From positions 1 to 5,563 of the forward strand of contig JAEUMA010000525.1 of assembly GCA_016793565.1 (NCBI GenBank): a stretch of DNA of 5,563 nucleotides, read 5' to 3'. A program made the translations under genes and the position numbers. Positions 1 through 5,563 of the stretch are shown here, piece after piece. The notes under the pieces were generated by a model. It saw only the letters and a program-made list of their open reading frames with translations, was not told the DNA's origin and ran no database searches. Positions within the stretch are counted from its first letter, which is position 1; each line of letters starts with the position of its first letter. This DNA is from Rhizobiaceae bacterium (lineage in GTDB: Bacteria > Pseudomonadota > Alphaproteobacteria > Rhizobiales > Rhizobiaceae).

Positions 1-460
1 CCTCGGCCAGACCATCATGAAGGGCAACGCGCGCAAGGTACGCCGCCTCGGCAAAGGCAATGTCATTGCCGGTTTCGCCGGCGCCACTGCCGACGCCTTC
101 ACCCTTCTGGAGCGCCTCGAAGCCAAGCTCGAACAGTATCCCGACCAGCTTACGCGCGCCTGCGTCGAGCTCGCCAAGGACTGGCGAACCGACCGCTATC
201 TGCGCCGGCTGGAGGCGATGATGCTGGTGGCCGACAAGGAAGTGACGCTCGCGCTCACCGGCACCGGCGACGTGCTGGAGCCCGAGCACGGCGTGATGGC
301 GATCGGCTCCGGCGGCAATTATGCGCTGGCCGCCGCCCGCGCGCTCATCGACACGGAGGCCGACGCCGAGACGATCGCCCGCAAGGCAATGAAGATCGCC
401 GCCGACATCTGCGTCTACACCAACCACAACGTGGTGGTGGAAACCATCGATGCCGCGTAG
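1..460 (+). CDS. hslV: ATP-dependent protease peptidase subunit HslV (5' partial)
   Basis: HslV is the N-terminal-threonine peptidase of the cytoplasmic HslUV (ClpQY) protease: two hexameric rings form the proteolytic chamber and HslU feeds it unfolded substrates. The readable frame enters at base 2 and gives 152 residues ending at TAG 458-460. It begins LGQTIMKGNARKVRR, matching the family about 21 residues after the catalytic Thr, so the leader and Thr1 lie outside the window; an internal ATG at 17 is not the start. Visible hallmarks are both lysines of the MKGNxxK segment (the second corresponds to the active-site Lys33 of E. coli HslV), AGFAGATADAFTLLERLE, ELAKDWRTDR, the GSGGN loop near bases 305-319, and the C-terminal AADICVYTNHN. 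Its stop lies inside the next gene (11-nt overlap). Unlike in E. coli, hslU does not follow directly. The identification is secure; only the missing 5' end is unknown. Confidence 0.97.
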   Translation, partial: LGQTIMKGNARKVRRLGKGNVIAGFAGATADAFTLLERLEAKLEQYPDQLTRACVELAKDWRTDRYLRRLEAMMLVADKEVTLALTGTGDVLEPEHGVMAIGSGGNYALAAARALIDTEADAETIARKAMKIAADICVYTNHNVVVETIDAA

Positions 461-998
461 GCCGGCGCCGCGCTACGTCTTCCGGGCGGTGGAGGAGGAC
501 GACCTCCTCCTGCTGGCGGAGTGGCTGGCAAAGCCGCATGCGGCCGAATGGTGGACGGATGGGGTCGAGGCATCGATCGCCGGGATCCGCGAGGCGATGG
601 ACAGCGTCTCGACCGAGCCGCTGATCGTCGAATTCGCCGGCAGGCCGATCGCCTACCTGCAGTCCTACGACCCCCATCTCGAGGACGACCACCCGTATCG
701 GGACCAGCCCTTCGGGACGCTGGGCATCGACGTTACTATCGGCGTGCCTGACCTGGTCGGCGTTGGCCACGGCTCGGCGATCGTGAGCCAGTTCGTCGAC
801 GAGCTTTTCGAGGAGGGGGTGCCGCGCGTCGTCATAGACCCCGATCCGAGGAACGCCCGCGCCATCCGCGCCTACGGGAAGGCCGGCTTCCGGCCGATCG
901 GCGAAAGGCATTCCGTTTACGGGCACGTGCTATTGATGGCGCGCGACAATCCGGAGATGGGGGAACAACCCGATGACGCAGGCGACGGCGGCCCCTGA
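450..998 (+). CDS. GNAT-family N-acetyltransferase, AAC(6')-like
   Basis: A 182-residue acetyl-CoA-dependent N-acetyltransferase of the GNAT fold, predicted cytoplasmic. The N-terminal part (FRAVEEDDLLLLAEWL, then HAAEWW at 30-35) and the central GID at 92-94 resemble the aminoglycoside 6'-N-acetyltransferase AAC(6')-Ib group and related Acetyltransf_8 proteins. Motif A appears as VGVGHG at 103-108: the glycines are kept, but the usual Arg/Gln at its first position is Val. Residues 130-147 (D-P-D-P-R-N-A-R-A-I-R-A-Y-G-K-A-G-F) form the typical C-terminal acetyl-CoA-binding region. The ATG at 450 is chosen because the domain begins within about ten residues of it. The gene overlaps hslV by 11 nt and the next gene by 26 nt, so it is probably translated from the hslV mRNA. 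The substrate is not determinable: the resemblance to AAC(6') enzymes does not by itself mean antibiotic resistance, and a small-molecule or protein amine is equally possible. Confidence 0.9.
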   Translation: MPRRPAPRYVFRAVEEDDLLLLAEWLAKPHAAEWWTDGVEASIAGIREAMDSVSTEPLIVEFAGRPIAYLQSYDPHLEDDHPYRDQPFGTLGIDVTIGVPDLVGVGHGSAIVSQFVDELFEEGVPRVVIDPDPRNARAIRAYGKAGFRPIGERHSVYGHVLLMARDNPEMGEQPDDAGDGGP

Positions 999-1572
999 CG
1001 AGACGGCAGTGCGCCGCTTCGCGCTGGGCGGGATTCTTGCCGCGGCCGCGCTGGTCGCCGCGCAGGGCATCCTGCTCTACCTGATGGGGCAGCCGCTGAT
1101 CTGCGAATGCGGCACGGTGAAGTTCTGGCAGGGCACCGTCCAGAGCAGCGAAAACAGCCAGCACATCGCCGACTGGTACACCTTCTCCCACATTATCCAC
1201 GGATTCCTGTTCTACGGCCTGCTGCACCTGGTGATGCCGAGGGTCAATGTCGGCTGGCGGCTGGCAGTCGCGGTCGCCATCGAGGCGGCCTGGGAGCTCA
1301 CCGAAAACAGTGATTTCATCATCAACCGCTACCGCGAAGCCACGATCTCGCTCGACTATTTCGGCGACAGCGTCATTAACTCCATGTCCGACACGCTGTG
1401 GATGATGCTCGGCTTCGTCATGGCCGCGAAGCTTCCGGTGGGGCTGATCGTGGCGCTGGCGCTGGCCTTCGAGATCGTCGTCGGCCTCGTCATCCGGGAC
1501 AATCTGACGCTCAACATCATCATGCTGGTCTATCCGGTCGACGCCATCCGCGTCTGGCAGGGAGGCGCGTGA
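973..1572 (+). CDS. DUF2585 / UPF0314 family integral membrane protein
   Basis: A 199-residue inner-membrane protein recognised as the DUF2585 (UPF0314) family of alphaproteobacteria; no established function is known to me. Hydrophobic segments are visible at about 17-38, 74-88, 95-108, 140-152 and 156-175. Between and within them lie many polar residues unusual for a simple membrane anchor: CEC at 44-46, H64, W68, H73 and H76 (FSHIIHG), E104 and E108 (EAAWELTEN), R119 and R121, D128, D132, N136 and D140 (GDSVINSMSD). These suggest a membrane-embedded active or metal site, which is inference. The ATG at 973 lies inside the end of the acetyltransferase gene (26-nt overlap), preceded by a G-rich stretch near 958-963. 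Its TGA at 1570-1572 is one nucleotide from the next ATG. The gene sits between hslV and hslU, a location that does not reveal its role. Confidence 0.93.
   Translation: MTQATAAPDETAVRRFALGGILAAAALVAAQGILLYLMGQPLICECGTVKFWQGTVQSSENSQHIADWYTFSHIIHGFLFYGLLHLVMPRVNVGWRLAVAVAIEAAWELTENSDFIINRYREATISLDYFGDSVINSMSDTLWMMLGFVMAAKLPVGLIVALALAFEIVVGLVIRDNLTLNIIMLVYPVDAIRVWQGGA
1561..1565 (+). promoter_or_regulatory. Shine-Dalgarno site for the 1574 gene
   Basis: A GGAGG lies eight nucleotides upstream of the ATG at 1574, inside the last codons of the DUF2585 gene. It is the clearest ribosome binding site on the plus strand of the window and fixes the start of the downstream membrane protein. Confidence 0.75.
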
Positions 1573-1573
1573 G

Positions 1574-2668
1574 ATGCCTGCCGAGAGTGATGCGATCTCG
1601 CCAGCCACACTCGCCGCCGCCGTCGAACGCGGCCTGATCAGCGCCGAGCAGGCACGGGGCCTGCGCGAGATGCAAGCCGGGACGACGGTCTCCGTATCCG
1701 CTGAGGACGACGATGAGAAGTTGCGCTTCATCACCGGCTTCGGCGACATCTTCGTCGCCATCGGTCTCTTTCTTTTTCTCGGCGCGCTCGGCTATTTTTC
1801 GGCGCAGGCCGCCGGCGCCGGCGGAACCGGGGTGATCGTCGCGGCGGCGTCATGGGCGCTGGCGGAATACTTCACCCGAATTCGTCGCATGGCGCTGCCC
1901 AGCATCCTTTTGCTGCTCGTGTTCGCCTGTGCGGTCTACGCAGCCGCTTTTGCGATGCTTGGATCGGGGACGAGCCGCTACAGCCTGCTCGTACAAATGC
2001 GGCTCGGCATCGAGGAGCCGCTCGCAATGGCCGGCGCAGGGCTGATCACGGCCGCCGCCACCGCCCTGCATTATTTCCGCTTTCGCGTACCCATCACCAT
2101 CGCCGCCGGCACGCTGGCGCTGGCGGGCACCGTCATCGGGCTGCTTGCGGCGGTGTTTCCGGACTTCGTTGCGGCAGCGTTTGCGCCACTGCTTCTGATT
2201 TGCGGCCTCGCCATCTTCGCGCTCGCCATGCGCTTCGACATGAGCGACCCGCTACGCCAGACCCGACGCGCAGACATCGCCTTCTGGCTGCATCTGGTAG
2301 CGGCGCCTCTCGTCGTCCATTCGCTCGTGCGAGGTCTTCTCCTGGGCTCCCACGCGGTGGACGCCGGCACGGCGTGGGTAATATTGGGTGTATTCGTCAT
2401 GCTCGCCCTGGTCGCCCTGCTGGTCGACCGACGCGCCATCTTGGTCGCCGGACTGTCTTATGCAGGCTATGCCCTCGTGACCTTGGCCGGAACCTCGGGG
2501 TTGTTCGGGACCAGCGCGGCGGTGCCGCTGACGATGCTGGTCCTCGGAGCGCTGGTGCTGCTGCTCAGCGCCGGCTGGCACCCGCTGCGGTCCGGGCTGC
2601 TCGGCCTGCTGCCGCCAGCCATTGCACAGCGGCTTCCGCCTCCCCATCTGCGGCGCTTGCAGAGTTGA
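1574..2668 (+). CDS. Polytopic membrane protein of unknown function (DUF2157-like architecture)
   Basis: A 364-residue protein not recognised with certainty. A soluble N-terminus of about 50 residues contains LAAAVERGLISAEQARGL (13-30). This resembles the short helical motif that precedes the membrane part of DUF2157-type proteins, and is followed by an acidic stretch (EDDDEK, 44-49). About ten hydrophobic segments then follow, near 58-78, 82-100, 108-130, 150-167, 173-195, 199-219, 234-256, 266-284, 287-307 and 316-334. The tail is basic and proline-containing (PPPHLRRLQS). No transporter signature, catalytic motif or nucleotide-binding site is visible. The ATG at 1574 is supported by GGAGG eight nucleotides upstream and lies one nucleotide after the DUF2585 stop, so translation is probably coupled. 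It ends 26 nt before hslU. Pairing with the DUF2585 protein in the same membrane process is possible but only positional inference. Confidence 0.88.
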   Translation: MPAESDAISPATLAAAVERGLISAEQARGLREMQAGTTVSVSAEDDDEKLRFITGFGDIFVAIGLFLFLGALGYFSAQAAGAGGTGVIVAAASWALAEYFTRIRRMALPSILLLLVFACAVYAAAFAMLGSGTSRYSLLVQMRLGIEEPLAMAGAGLITAAATALHYFRFRVPITIAAGTLALAGTVIGLLAAVFPDFVAAAFAPLLLICGLAIFALAMRFDMSDPLRQTRRADIAFWLHLVAAPLVVHSLVRGLLLGSHAVDAGTAWVILGVFVMLALVALLVDRRAILVAGLSYAGYALVTLAGTSGLFGTSAAVPLTMLVLGALVLLLSAGWHPLRSGLLGLLPPAIAQRLPPPHLRRLQS

Positions 2669-2694
2669 CCACGCTTCGAGAGCCATTCTCCCAC

Positions 2695-4005
2695 ATGACA
2701 ACATTTTCTCCCCGTGAGATCGTTTCCGAACTCGACCGCTTCATCATCGGCCAGAAGGACGCCAAGCGCGCCGTGGCGATCGCGCTGCGCAATCGCTGGC
2801 GCCGGCAGCAGCTCGACGGCCAGATGCGCGAAGAGGTGATGCCGACGAACATCCTGATGATCGGCCCGACCGGCGTCGGCAAGACCGAGCTTTCGCGCCG
2901 CCTCGCCAGGCTGGCGGGCGCACCCTTCATCAAGGTCGAGGCGACCCAGTTCACCGAGGTGGGCTATGTCGGGCGTGACGTCGAGCAGATCGTGCGCGAC
3001 CTCGTCGAGGTGGCGATCGGCCTCGTGCGCGAGAAGATGCGCGAGGACGTCAAGGCGCGCGCCCATCTCAACGCGGAAGAGCGCGTGCTGGAGGCGCTGG
3101 TGGGCAAGACCGCGTCGCCGGCGACGCGCGATTCCTTCCGCAAGAAGCTGCGCGACGGCGAGCTGGACGACAAGGAGATCGAGATCGAGGTGGCCGACAC
3201 CGGCACCGGCGGCATGCCGGGCTTCGAGATTCCGGGCATGCCCGGCGGCGTCGGCATGATCAACCTGTCCGACATGATGCAGAAGGCCATGGGCGGCAAG
3301 CGCACGAAGATGCGCCGGACCACCGTCAAGGAATCCTATGCGCTGCTGATCAACGACGAGTCCGACAAACTGCTCGACCAGGACGAGGTCGTTCGCCGCG
3401 CGCTCGTCTCGGCCGAGAACGACGGCATCGTCTTCATCGACGAGATCGACAAGGTGGCGGCCAGACAGGACGGAATATCGGGCGGTCCCTCGCGCGAAGG
3501 CGTCCAACGCGACCTGCTGCCGCTTGTCGAGGGCACGACGGTGGCGACCAAATACGGGCCGATCAAGACGGATCATATCCTGTTCATCGCGTCCGGCGCT
3601 TTCCATGTCGCCAAGCCCTCCGACCTGCTGCCGGAGCTGCAGGGCCGCCTGCCGATCCGCGTGGAGCTGCGCGCGCTCGACAAGGACGATTTCCGTCGCA
3701 TCCTGACGGAGACGGAAGCAAGCCTCATCAAGCAGTATATCGCGCTGATGAAGACCGAGGGCGTCGAGCTGAACTTTACGGACGACGCGATCGATGCGCT
3801 GGCCGGCATCGCTGTCGACCTCAACGCCAGCGTCGAGAATATCGGCGCAAGAAGGCTGCAGACGGTAATGGAGCGGGTGCTGGACGACATTTCCTTCAAC
3901 GCGCCCGACCGCAACGGCAGCGCCGTCAGCATCGACGCGGCCTATGTCGAGAAGAATGTAGGCGACCTGTCGCGCAACACCGACCTGTCGCGCTTCATCC
4001 TGTGA
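2695..4005 (+). CDS. hslU: ATP-dependent protease ATPase subunit HslU
   Basis: HslU (ClpY) is the AAA+ hexamer that unfolds substrates and threads them into HslV in the cytoplasm. The 436-residue product has normal family length. Visible are the N-terminal SPREIVSELDRFIIGQ, Walker A GPTGVGKT at 57-64, the pore loop GYVG at 90-93, the I-domain at about 110-240 with a Gly/Met/Pro-rich stretch at 168-190, Walker B VFIDEID at 246-252, the arginine-finger region LQGRLPIR at 315-322 and sensor-2 GARRL at 384-388. The C-terminus DLSRFIL is the tail that docks into HslV pockets. The frame stays open far upstream (to 1852), but ATG 2695 is chosen because it begins the conserved N-terminus and follows the preceding stop. 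Its Shine-Dalgarno is poor, at most GAG near 2678-2680. The last in the block that begins with hslV; heat-shock control is usual for this operon but no promoter is visible here. Confidence 0.98.
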   Translation: MTTFSPREIVSELDRFIIGQKDAKRAVAIALRNRWRRQQLDGQMREEVMPTNILMIGPTGVGKTELSRRLARLAGAPFIKVEATQFTEVGYVGRDVEQIVRDLVEVAIGLVREKMREDVKARAHLNAEERVLEALVGKTASPATRDSFRKKLRDGELDDKEIEIEVADTGTGGMPGFEIPGMPGGVGMINLSDMMQKAMGGKRTKMRRTTVKESYALLINDESDKLLDQDEVVRRALVSAENDGIVFIDEIDKVAARQDGISGGPSREGVQRDLLPLVEGTTVATKYGPIKTDHILFIASGAFHVAKPSDLLPELQGRLPIRVELRALDKDDFRRILTETEASLIKQYIALMKTEGVELNFTDDAIDALAGIAVDLNASVENIGARRLQTVMERVLDDISFNAPDRNGSAVSIDAAYVEKNVGDLSRNTDLSRFIL

Positions 4006-4011
4006 CGGAAG

Positions 4012-4036
4012 GCTGCGCGGGCGCATCCCGCGCGGC
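4012..4036 (+). terminator. GC-rich hairpin just after hslU
   Basis: Starting seven nucleotides after the hslU stop, bases 4012-4021 pair with 4027-4036, giving a ten-pair stem (one T-G wobble at 4014/4034) around the five-base loop CGCAT. No T-run follows it, so on its own it may be an mRNA 3'-end-stabilising or pausing structure rather than a full intrinsic terminator. Confidence 0.4.
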
Positions 4037-4053
4037 GATCCGTTTCCGTGATG

Positions 4054-4093
4054 GGCCGGCTGTCGACTCTGCCGCCGGCCTTCTCTATTTTCC
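4054..4093 (+). terminator. Probable intrinsic terminator of the hslV-hslU operon
   Basis: GGCCGGC at 4054-4060 is perfectly complementary to GCCGGCC at 4074-4080, with a 13-base loop, and an extra G-T wobble is possible at the base. The stem is followed directly by a pyrimidine/T-rich tail (TTCTCTATTTTCC, 4081-4093). The T-tract is interrupted, so efficiency is uncertain. Its position argues that the DUF1402 gene starts after it, at 4123. Confidence 0.5.
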
Positions 4094-4122
4094 GCGCCAG
4101 TCTCGATAGGTTCCGGCAGACC

Positions 4123-5085
4123 ATGCTCCGATTTCTGACGATCTTTCTGGCGCTATCGCTCGTGGCGGGAACCACCTTGGCCGAGGCGGCGACGCTGGTG
4201 CCGCCCGGCAACCGCCATGCCGAGCAGCCCGACATTCCGGGCGCATCCAAGCGGCGCACCGCAGCCGGCAAGACCACCTTCGAGGGCAAGTACGCCAAGG
4301 TCTACGCGCTGCTGAAGAACGACGCCAAGCTGCGCAAAAAGATCGCGTCCACCGCCCGCGCCTACGGTATCGACCCGATGCACATCGTCGGCGCGATCGT
4401 CGGCGAGCACACCTACAATGTCGACGCCTATGACCGGCTGCAAACCTACTACGTGAAGGCCATCTCCTACCTGAAGAGCGGCGGGCTCTCCTTCGAATAT
4501 GAGGGCGAGAGCGTCGCCGATTTCGTCGAGCGACCGCAATTCGCGGCCTGCGCCTCGGCCAAGGGAAGCTACGATCTGTGGACCTGCCGGGAGAACGTCT
4601 GGAACCGCGAGTTCCGCGGCAAGAATGTCGGGGGCACCAGCTTTCCCAACGACCGCTTCAGCGCAACCTTCTTTCAGCCCTTCTATGCGGGGCAGACCTT
4701 CGGCCTCGGCCAGCTCAACCCCTTGACCGCCTTGCAGATGAGCGACCTCGTCCACCGCGTTTCCGGATTCCCTCGGCTCGACGCCGGCGACCCGAACGAG
4801 GTCTACGAGACCATCATGGATCCCGACAAGTCGCTGCCCTATGTGGCGGCTACGCTGAAGGCCTCGATCGACGCCTACCGCGAAATCGCCGGCTTCGACA
4901 TTTCGAAGAACCCCGGCATCACAGCGACGCTCTACAATGTCGGCAATCCGGAGGCGCGGGCCTATGCGCTGAAGGCGGAGAACGAGCAGCGCGCCGCCGA
5001 GGGCAAGGAACCCCGCTTTCCCGAGGAAAACTACTACGGCTGGCTGGTGAACGAGAAGCTGCCGGAACTGCAGGCGCTGTTCTGA
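4123..5085 (+). CDS. DUF1402 family secreted protein, lytic-transglycosylase-like
   Basis: A 320-residue predicted periplasmic protein recognised as DUF1402. The start at 4123 gives a clean Sec signal peptide (MLRFLTIFLALSLVAG, then AEA|AT with predicted cleavage after residue 22). In-frame starts at 4048 and 4051 would add 25 residues before it and put the hslU terminator hairpin inside the gene. The Shine-Dalgarno is weak (AGG at 4108-4110, twelve nt away). Three motifs recall lysozyme-like SLT transglycosylases in the right order: a glutamate in IVGEHTYN (E95), FGLGQLNP (193-200) resembling GLMQ, and TLYNVGN (269-275) resembling AYNAG. The only two cysteines visible, C143 and C155, could form a disulfide. 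This suggests peptidoglycan cleavage or binding, but the family is uncharacterised as far as I know and catalysis is inference. Downstream of hslU but probably its own transcription unit; convergent with the XRE gene. Confidence 0.92.
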   Translation: MLRFLTIFLALSLVAGTTLAEAATLVPPGNRHAEQPDIPGASKRRTAAGKTTFEGKYAKVYALLKNDAKLRKKIASTARAYGIDPMHIVGAIVGEHTYNVDAYDRLQTYYVKAISYLKSGGLSFEYEGESVADFVERPQFAACASAKGSYDLWTCRENVWNREFRGKNVGGTSFPNDRFSATFFQPFYAGQTFGLGQLNPLTALQMSDLVHRVSGFPRLDAGDPNEVYETIMDPDKSLPYVAATLKASIDAYREIAGFDISKNPGITATLYNVGNPEARAYALKAENEQRAAEGKEPRFPEENYYGWLVNEKLPELQALF

Positions 5086-5134
5086 CGGTTTTTTCGCGGC
5101 GCCCCTTTGGCGAGCTTACGCGCCGGACACCAGC

Positions 5135-5500
5135 CTATCGTCCGCCGGGGCCACGTTCCAGCCGCACCAGAAGCCCGGCGATCTCGTCCTCGCCCAGTTC
5201 GCCGATGCGCGCGGCGAGCAGATTGGCCAGCGCCGTGGCCTGAGGCGAAAGGCCGGACGTATCGATCACGATACGGGGATGCGAGCTCTCCGCAAGCCGC
5301 TGCAACTCCTCCGCCTCGTCCCAGATGATGTTGAAATAGCCGATGATCTTCTGCACCATCGCCCAGCCCGGCGCGCCGCGATGGCCGTGCTCCAGCGCGG
5401 AAAGGTAGGCGGGCGTCACGCCGATCGCCGCCGCCATGTCGCGCTGGGTCAGGCCGCGCTCGCGGCGCAGTTCGCGCAGGCGCTGGCCGAACGGCGTCAC
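5135..5500 (-). CDS. XRE-family helix-turn-helix transcriptional regulator
   Basis: A 121-residue cytoplasmic DNA-binding protein. The N-terminal HTH_3 domain spans about 4-60. The helix-turn-helix lies at about 18-39: TQRDMAAAIGV, then TPAYLSALEHG as the recognition region. The sequence around 51-70 (KIIGYFNIIWDEAEELQRLA) is a further helical stretch, and the C-terminal half (IVIDTSGLSPQATALANLLA) may serve oligomerisation; no ligand domain is evident. The start is GTG at 5500-5498: it gives the full domain (MTPFGQRLRELRRERGLTQ), has GGGAG eight nt upstream, and overlaps the stop of the Smr gene as GTGA; the first in-frame ATG (residue 22) would destroy the HTH. Close relatives with this architecture are typical of Rhizobiales. 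Targets are unknown. The stop is 49 nt from that of the convergent DUF1402 gene. Confidence 0.93.
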   Translation of the reverse strand: MTPFGQRLRELRRERGLTQRDMAAAIGVTPAYLSALEHGHRGAPGWAMVQKIIGYFNIIWDEAEELQRLAESSHPRIVIDTSGLSPQATALANLLAARIGELGEDEIAGLLVRLERGPGGR

Positions 5501-5563
5501 CTGGCGCGCTCCCGCTTGCGCACGCGCACGTAAAGCGCGCCGCCGCCGCCATGCTTTCGGGCC
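5497..5563 (-). CDS. Smr-domain protein, C-terminal end only (partial)
   Basis: Only the last 21 codons and stop are inside the window, read leftward from base 5562: ARKHGGGGALYVRVRKRERAR then TGA at 5499-5497. The HGGGGALYV segment followed by a basic tail matches the extreme C-terminus of Smr/MutS2-type (small MutS-related) domain proteins, which have nuclease or nucleic-acid-binding roles. In Rhizobiales a stand-alone Smr protein commonly lies upstream of an XRE regulator of this kind. The stop overlaps the XRE start by four nucleotides, so the two are co-transcribed. The catalytic and LDLHG-type motifs would be outside the window, so the assignment rests on a short tail plus context. Confidence 0.75.
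   Translation of the reverse strand, partial: ARKHGGGGALYVRVRKRERAR
5509..5513 (-). promoter_or_regulatory. Shine-Dalgarno site for the GTG-started XRE gene
   Basis: Reading the minus strand, GGGAG lies eight nucleotides before the GTG at 5500, within the end of the Smr gene. It supports the non-ATG start and translational coupling across the GTGA overlap. Confidence 0.65.

Noticed and set aside
345..926. A 193-codon minus-strand frame opposite the acetyltransferase
   Set aside because: It is antisense to a GNAT domain with clear motifs and shows no protein-family features of its own.
832..1761. A 309-codon open frame on the minus strand opposite the DUF2585 gene
   Set aside because: It spans three plus-strand genes, has no domain signature and low-complexity Arg/Asp-rich composition; the plus-strand genes explain the region.
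2678..2690. Small inverted repeat GAGA/TCTC just before hslU
   Set aside because: Four base pairs with a five-base loop is too weak to be a supported regulatory structure.
1852..2694. Upstream extension of the hslU frame by 281 codons
   Set aside because: The extension overlaps the membrane protein gene in another frame, is Arg/Ala/His-rich with no homology-like features, and hslU has normal length from 2695.
3190..3270. Repetitive GGCATGCC/CCGGGCATGCC tract inside hslU
   Set aside because: It encodes the Gly/Met/Pro-rich stretch usual in the I-domain of alphaproteobacterial HslU, so it is coding bias and not a regulatory or mobile repeat.
2467..4026. A 519-codon open frame on the minus strand opposite hslU
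   Set aside because: It lies antisense to an unmistakable hslU, has His/Asp/Arg-rich composition with no recognisable domain, and is a codon-bias shadow expected in GC-rich DNA.
5065..5112. Possible terminator in the convergent gap: T6 at 5089-5094 after the DUF1402 stop and a short CGCC/GGCG stem at 5100-5112
   Set aside because: Only imperfect four-pair stems precede the T-run, and the CGCC/GGCG stem lies on the wrong side of it for the plus strand and is followed by A, not T, on the minus strand.

Overview
The window is GC-rich, densely packed chromosomal DNA. It reads as core genome of an alphaproteobacterium in the order Hyphomicrobiales (Rhizobiales), most likely a Mesorhizobium/Phyllobacteriaceae-type organism. 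This rests on the protein families and their order: hslV, a GNAT acetyltransferase, a DUF2585 (UPF0314) protein, a polytopic membrane protein, hslU, a DUF1402 protein, then a convergent XRE regulator and Smr-domain gene. It also rests on the HslV/HslU sequence style. The genus is an inference. I see no mobile elements, RNA genes, CRISPR arrays or obvious composition shifts.

Plus strand, 1-4005: a tightly packed, probably co-transcribed block. It starts inside hslV (the 5' end and catalytic N-terminal Thr lie outside the window). hslV overlaps a GNAT acetyltransferase gene by 11 nt, and that gene overlaps a DUF2585 membrane protein gene by 26 nt. One nucleotide then separates it from a ~10-segment membrane protein gene, and 26 nt separate that from hslU. 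HslV (peptidase) and HslU (AAA+ unfoldase) form the HslUV protease, so the two subunit genes are split here by about 2.2 kb holding three unrelated-looking genes.

After hslU, two GC-rich hairpins (4012-4036 and 4054-4080) occur, the second followed by a T-rich stretch, and probably end the operon. Next is a secreted DUF1402 protein (4123-5085) with a signal peptide and motifs resembling lysozyme-like lytic transglycosylases.

Minus strand, 5563-5135: the last 21 codons of an Smr-domain protein, translationally coupled by a GTGA overlap to an XRE-family regulator. This pair converges on the DUF1402 gene across a 49-nt gap.

No clearly new multi-gene system is visible. The points most worth a second look are the split hslV/hslU arrangement, the conserved-looking His/Glu/Asp cluster in the DUF2585 protein, and the lytic-transglycosylase-like signature of the DUF1402 protein.
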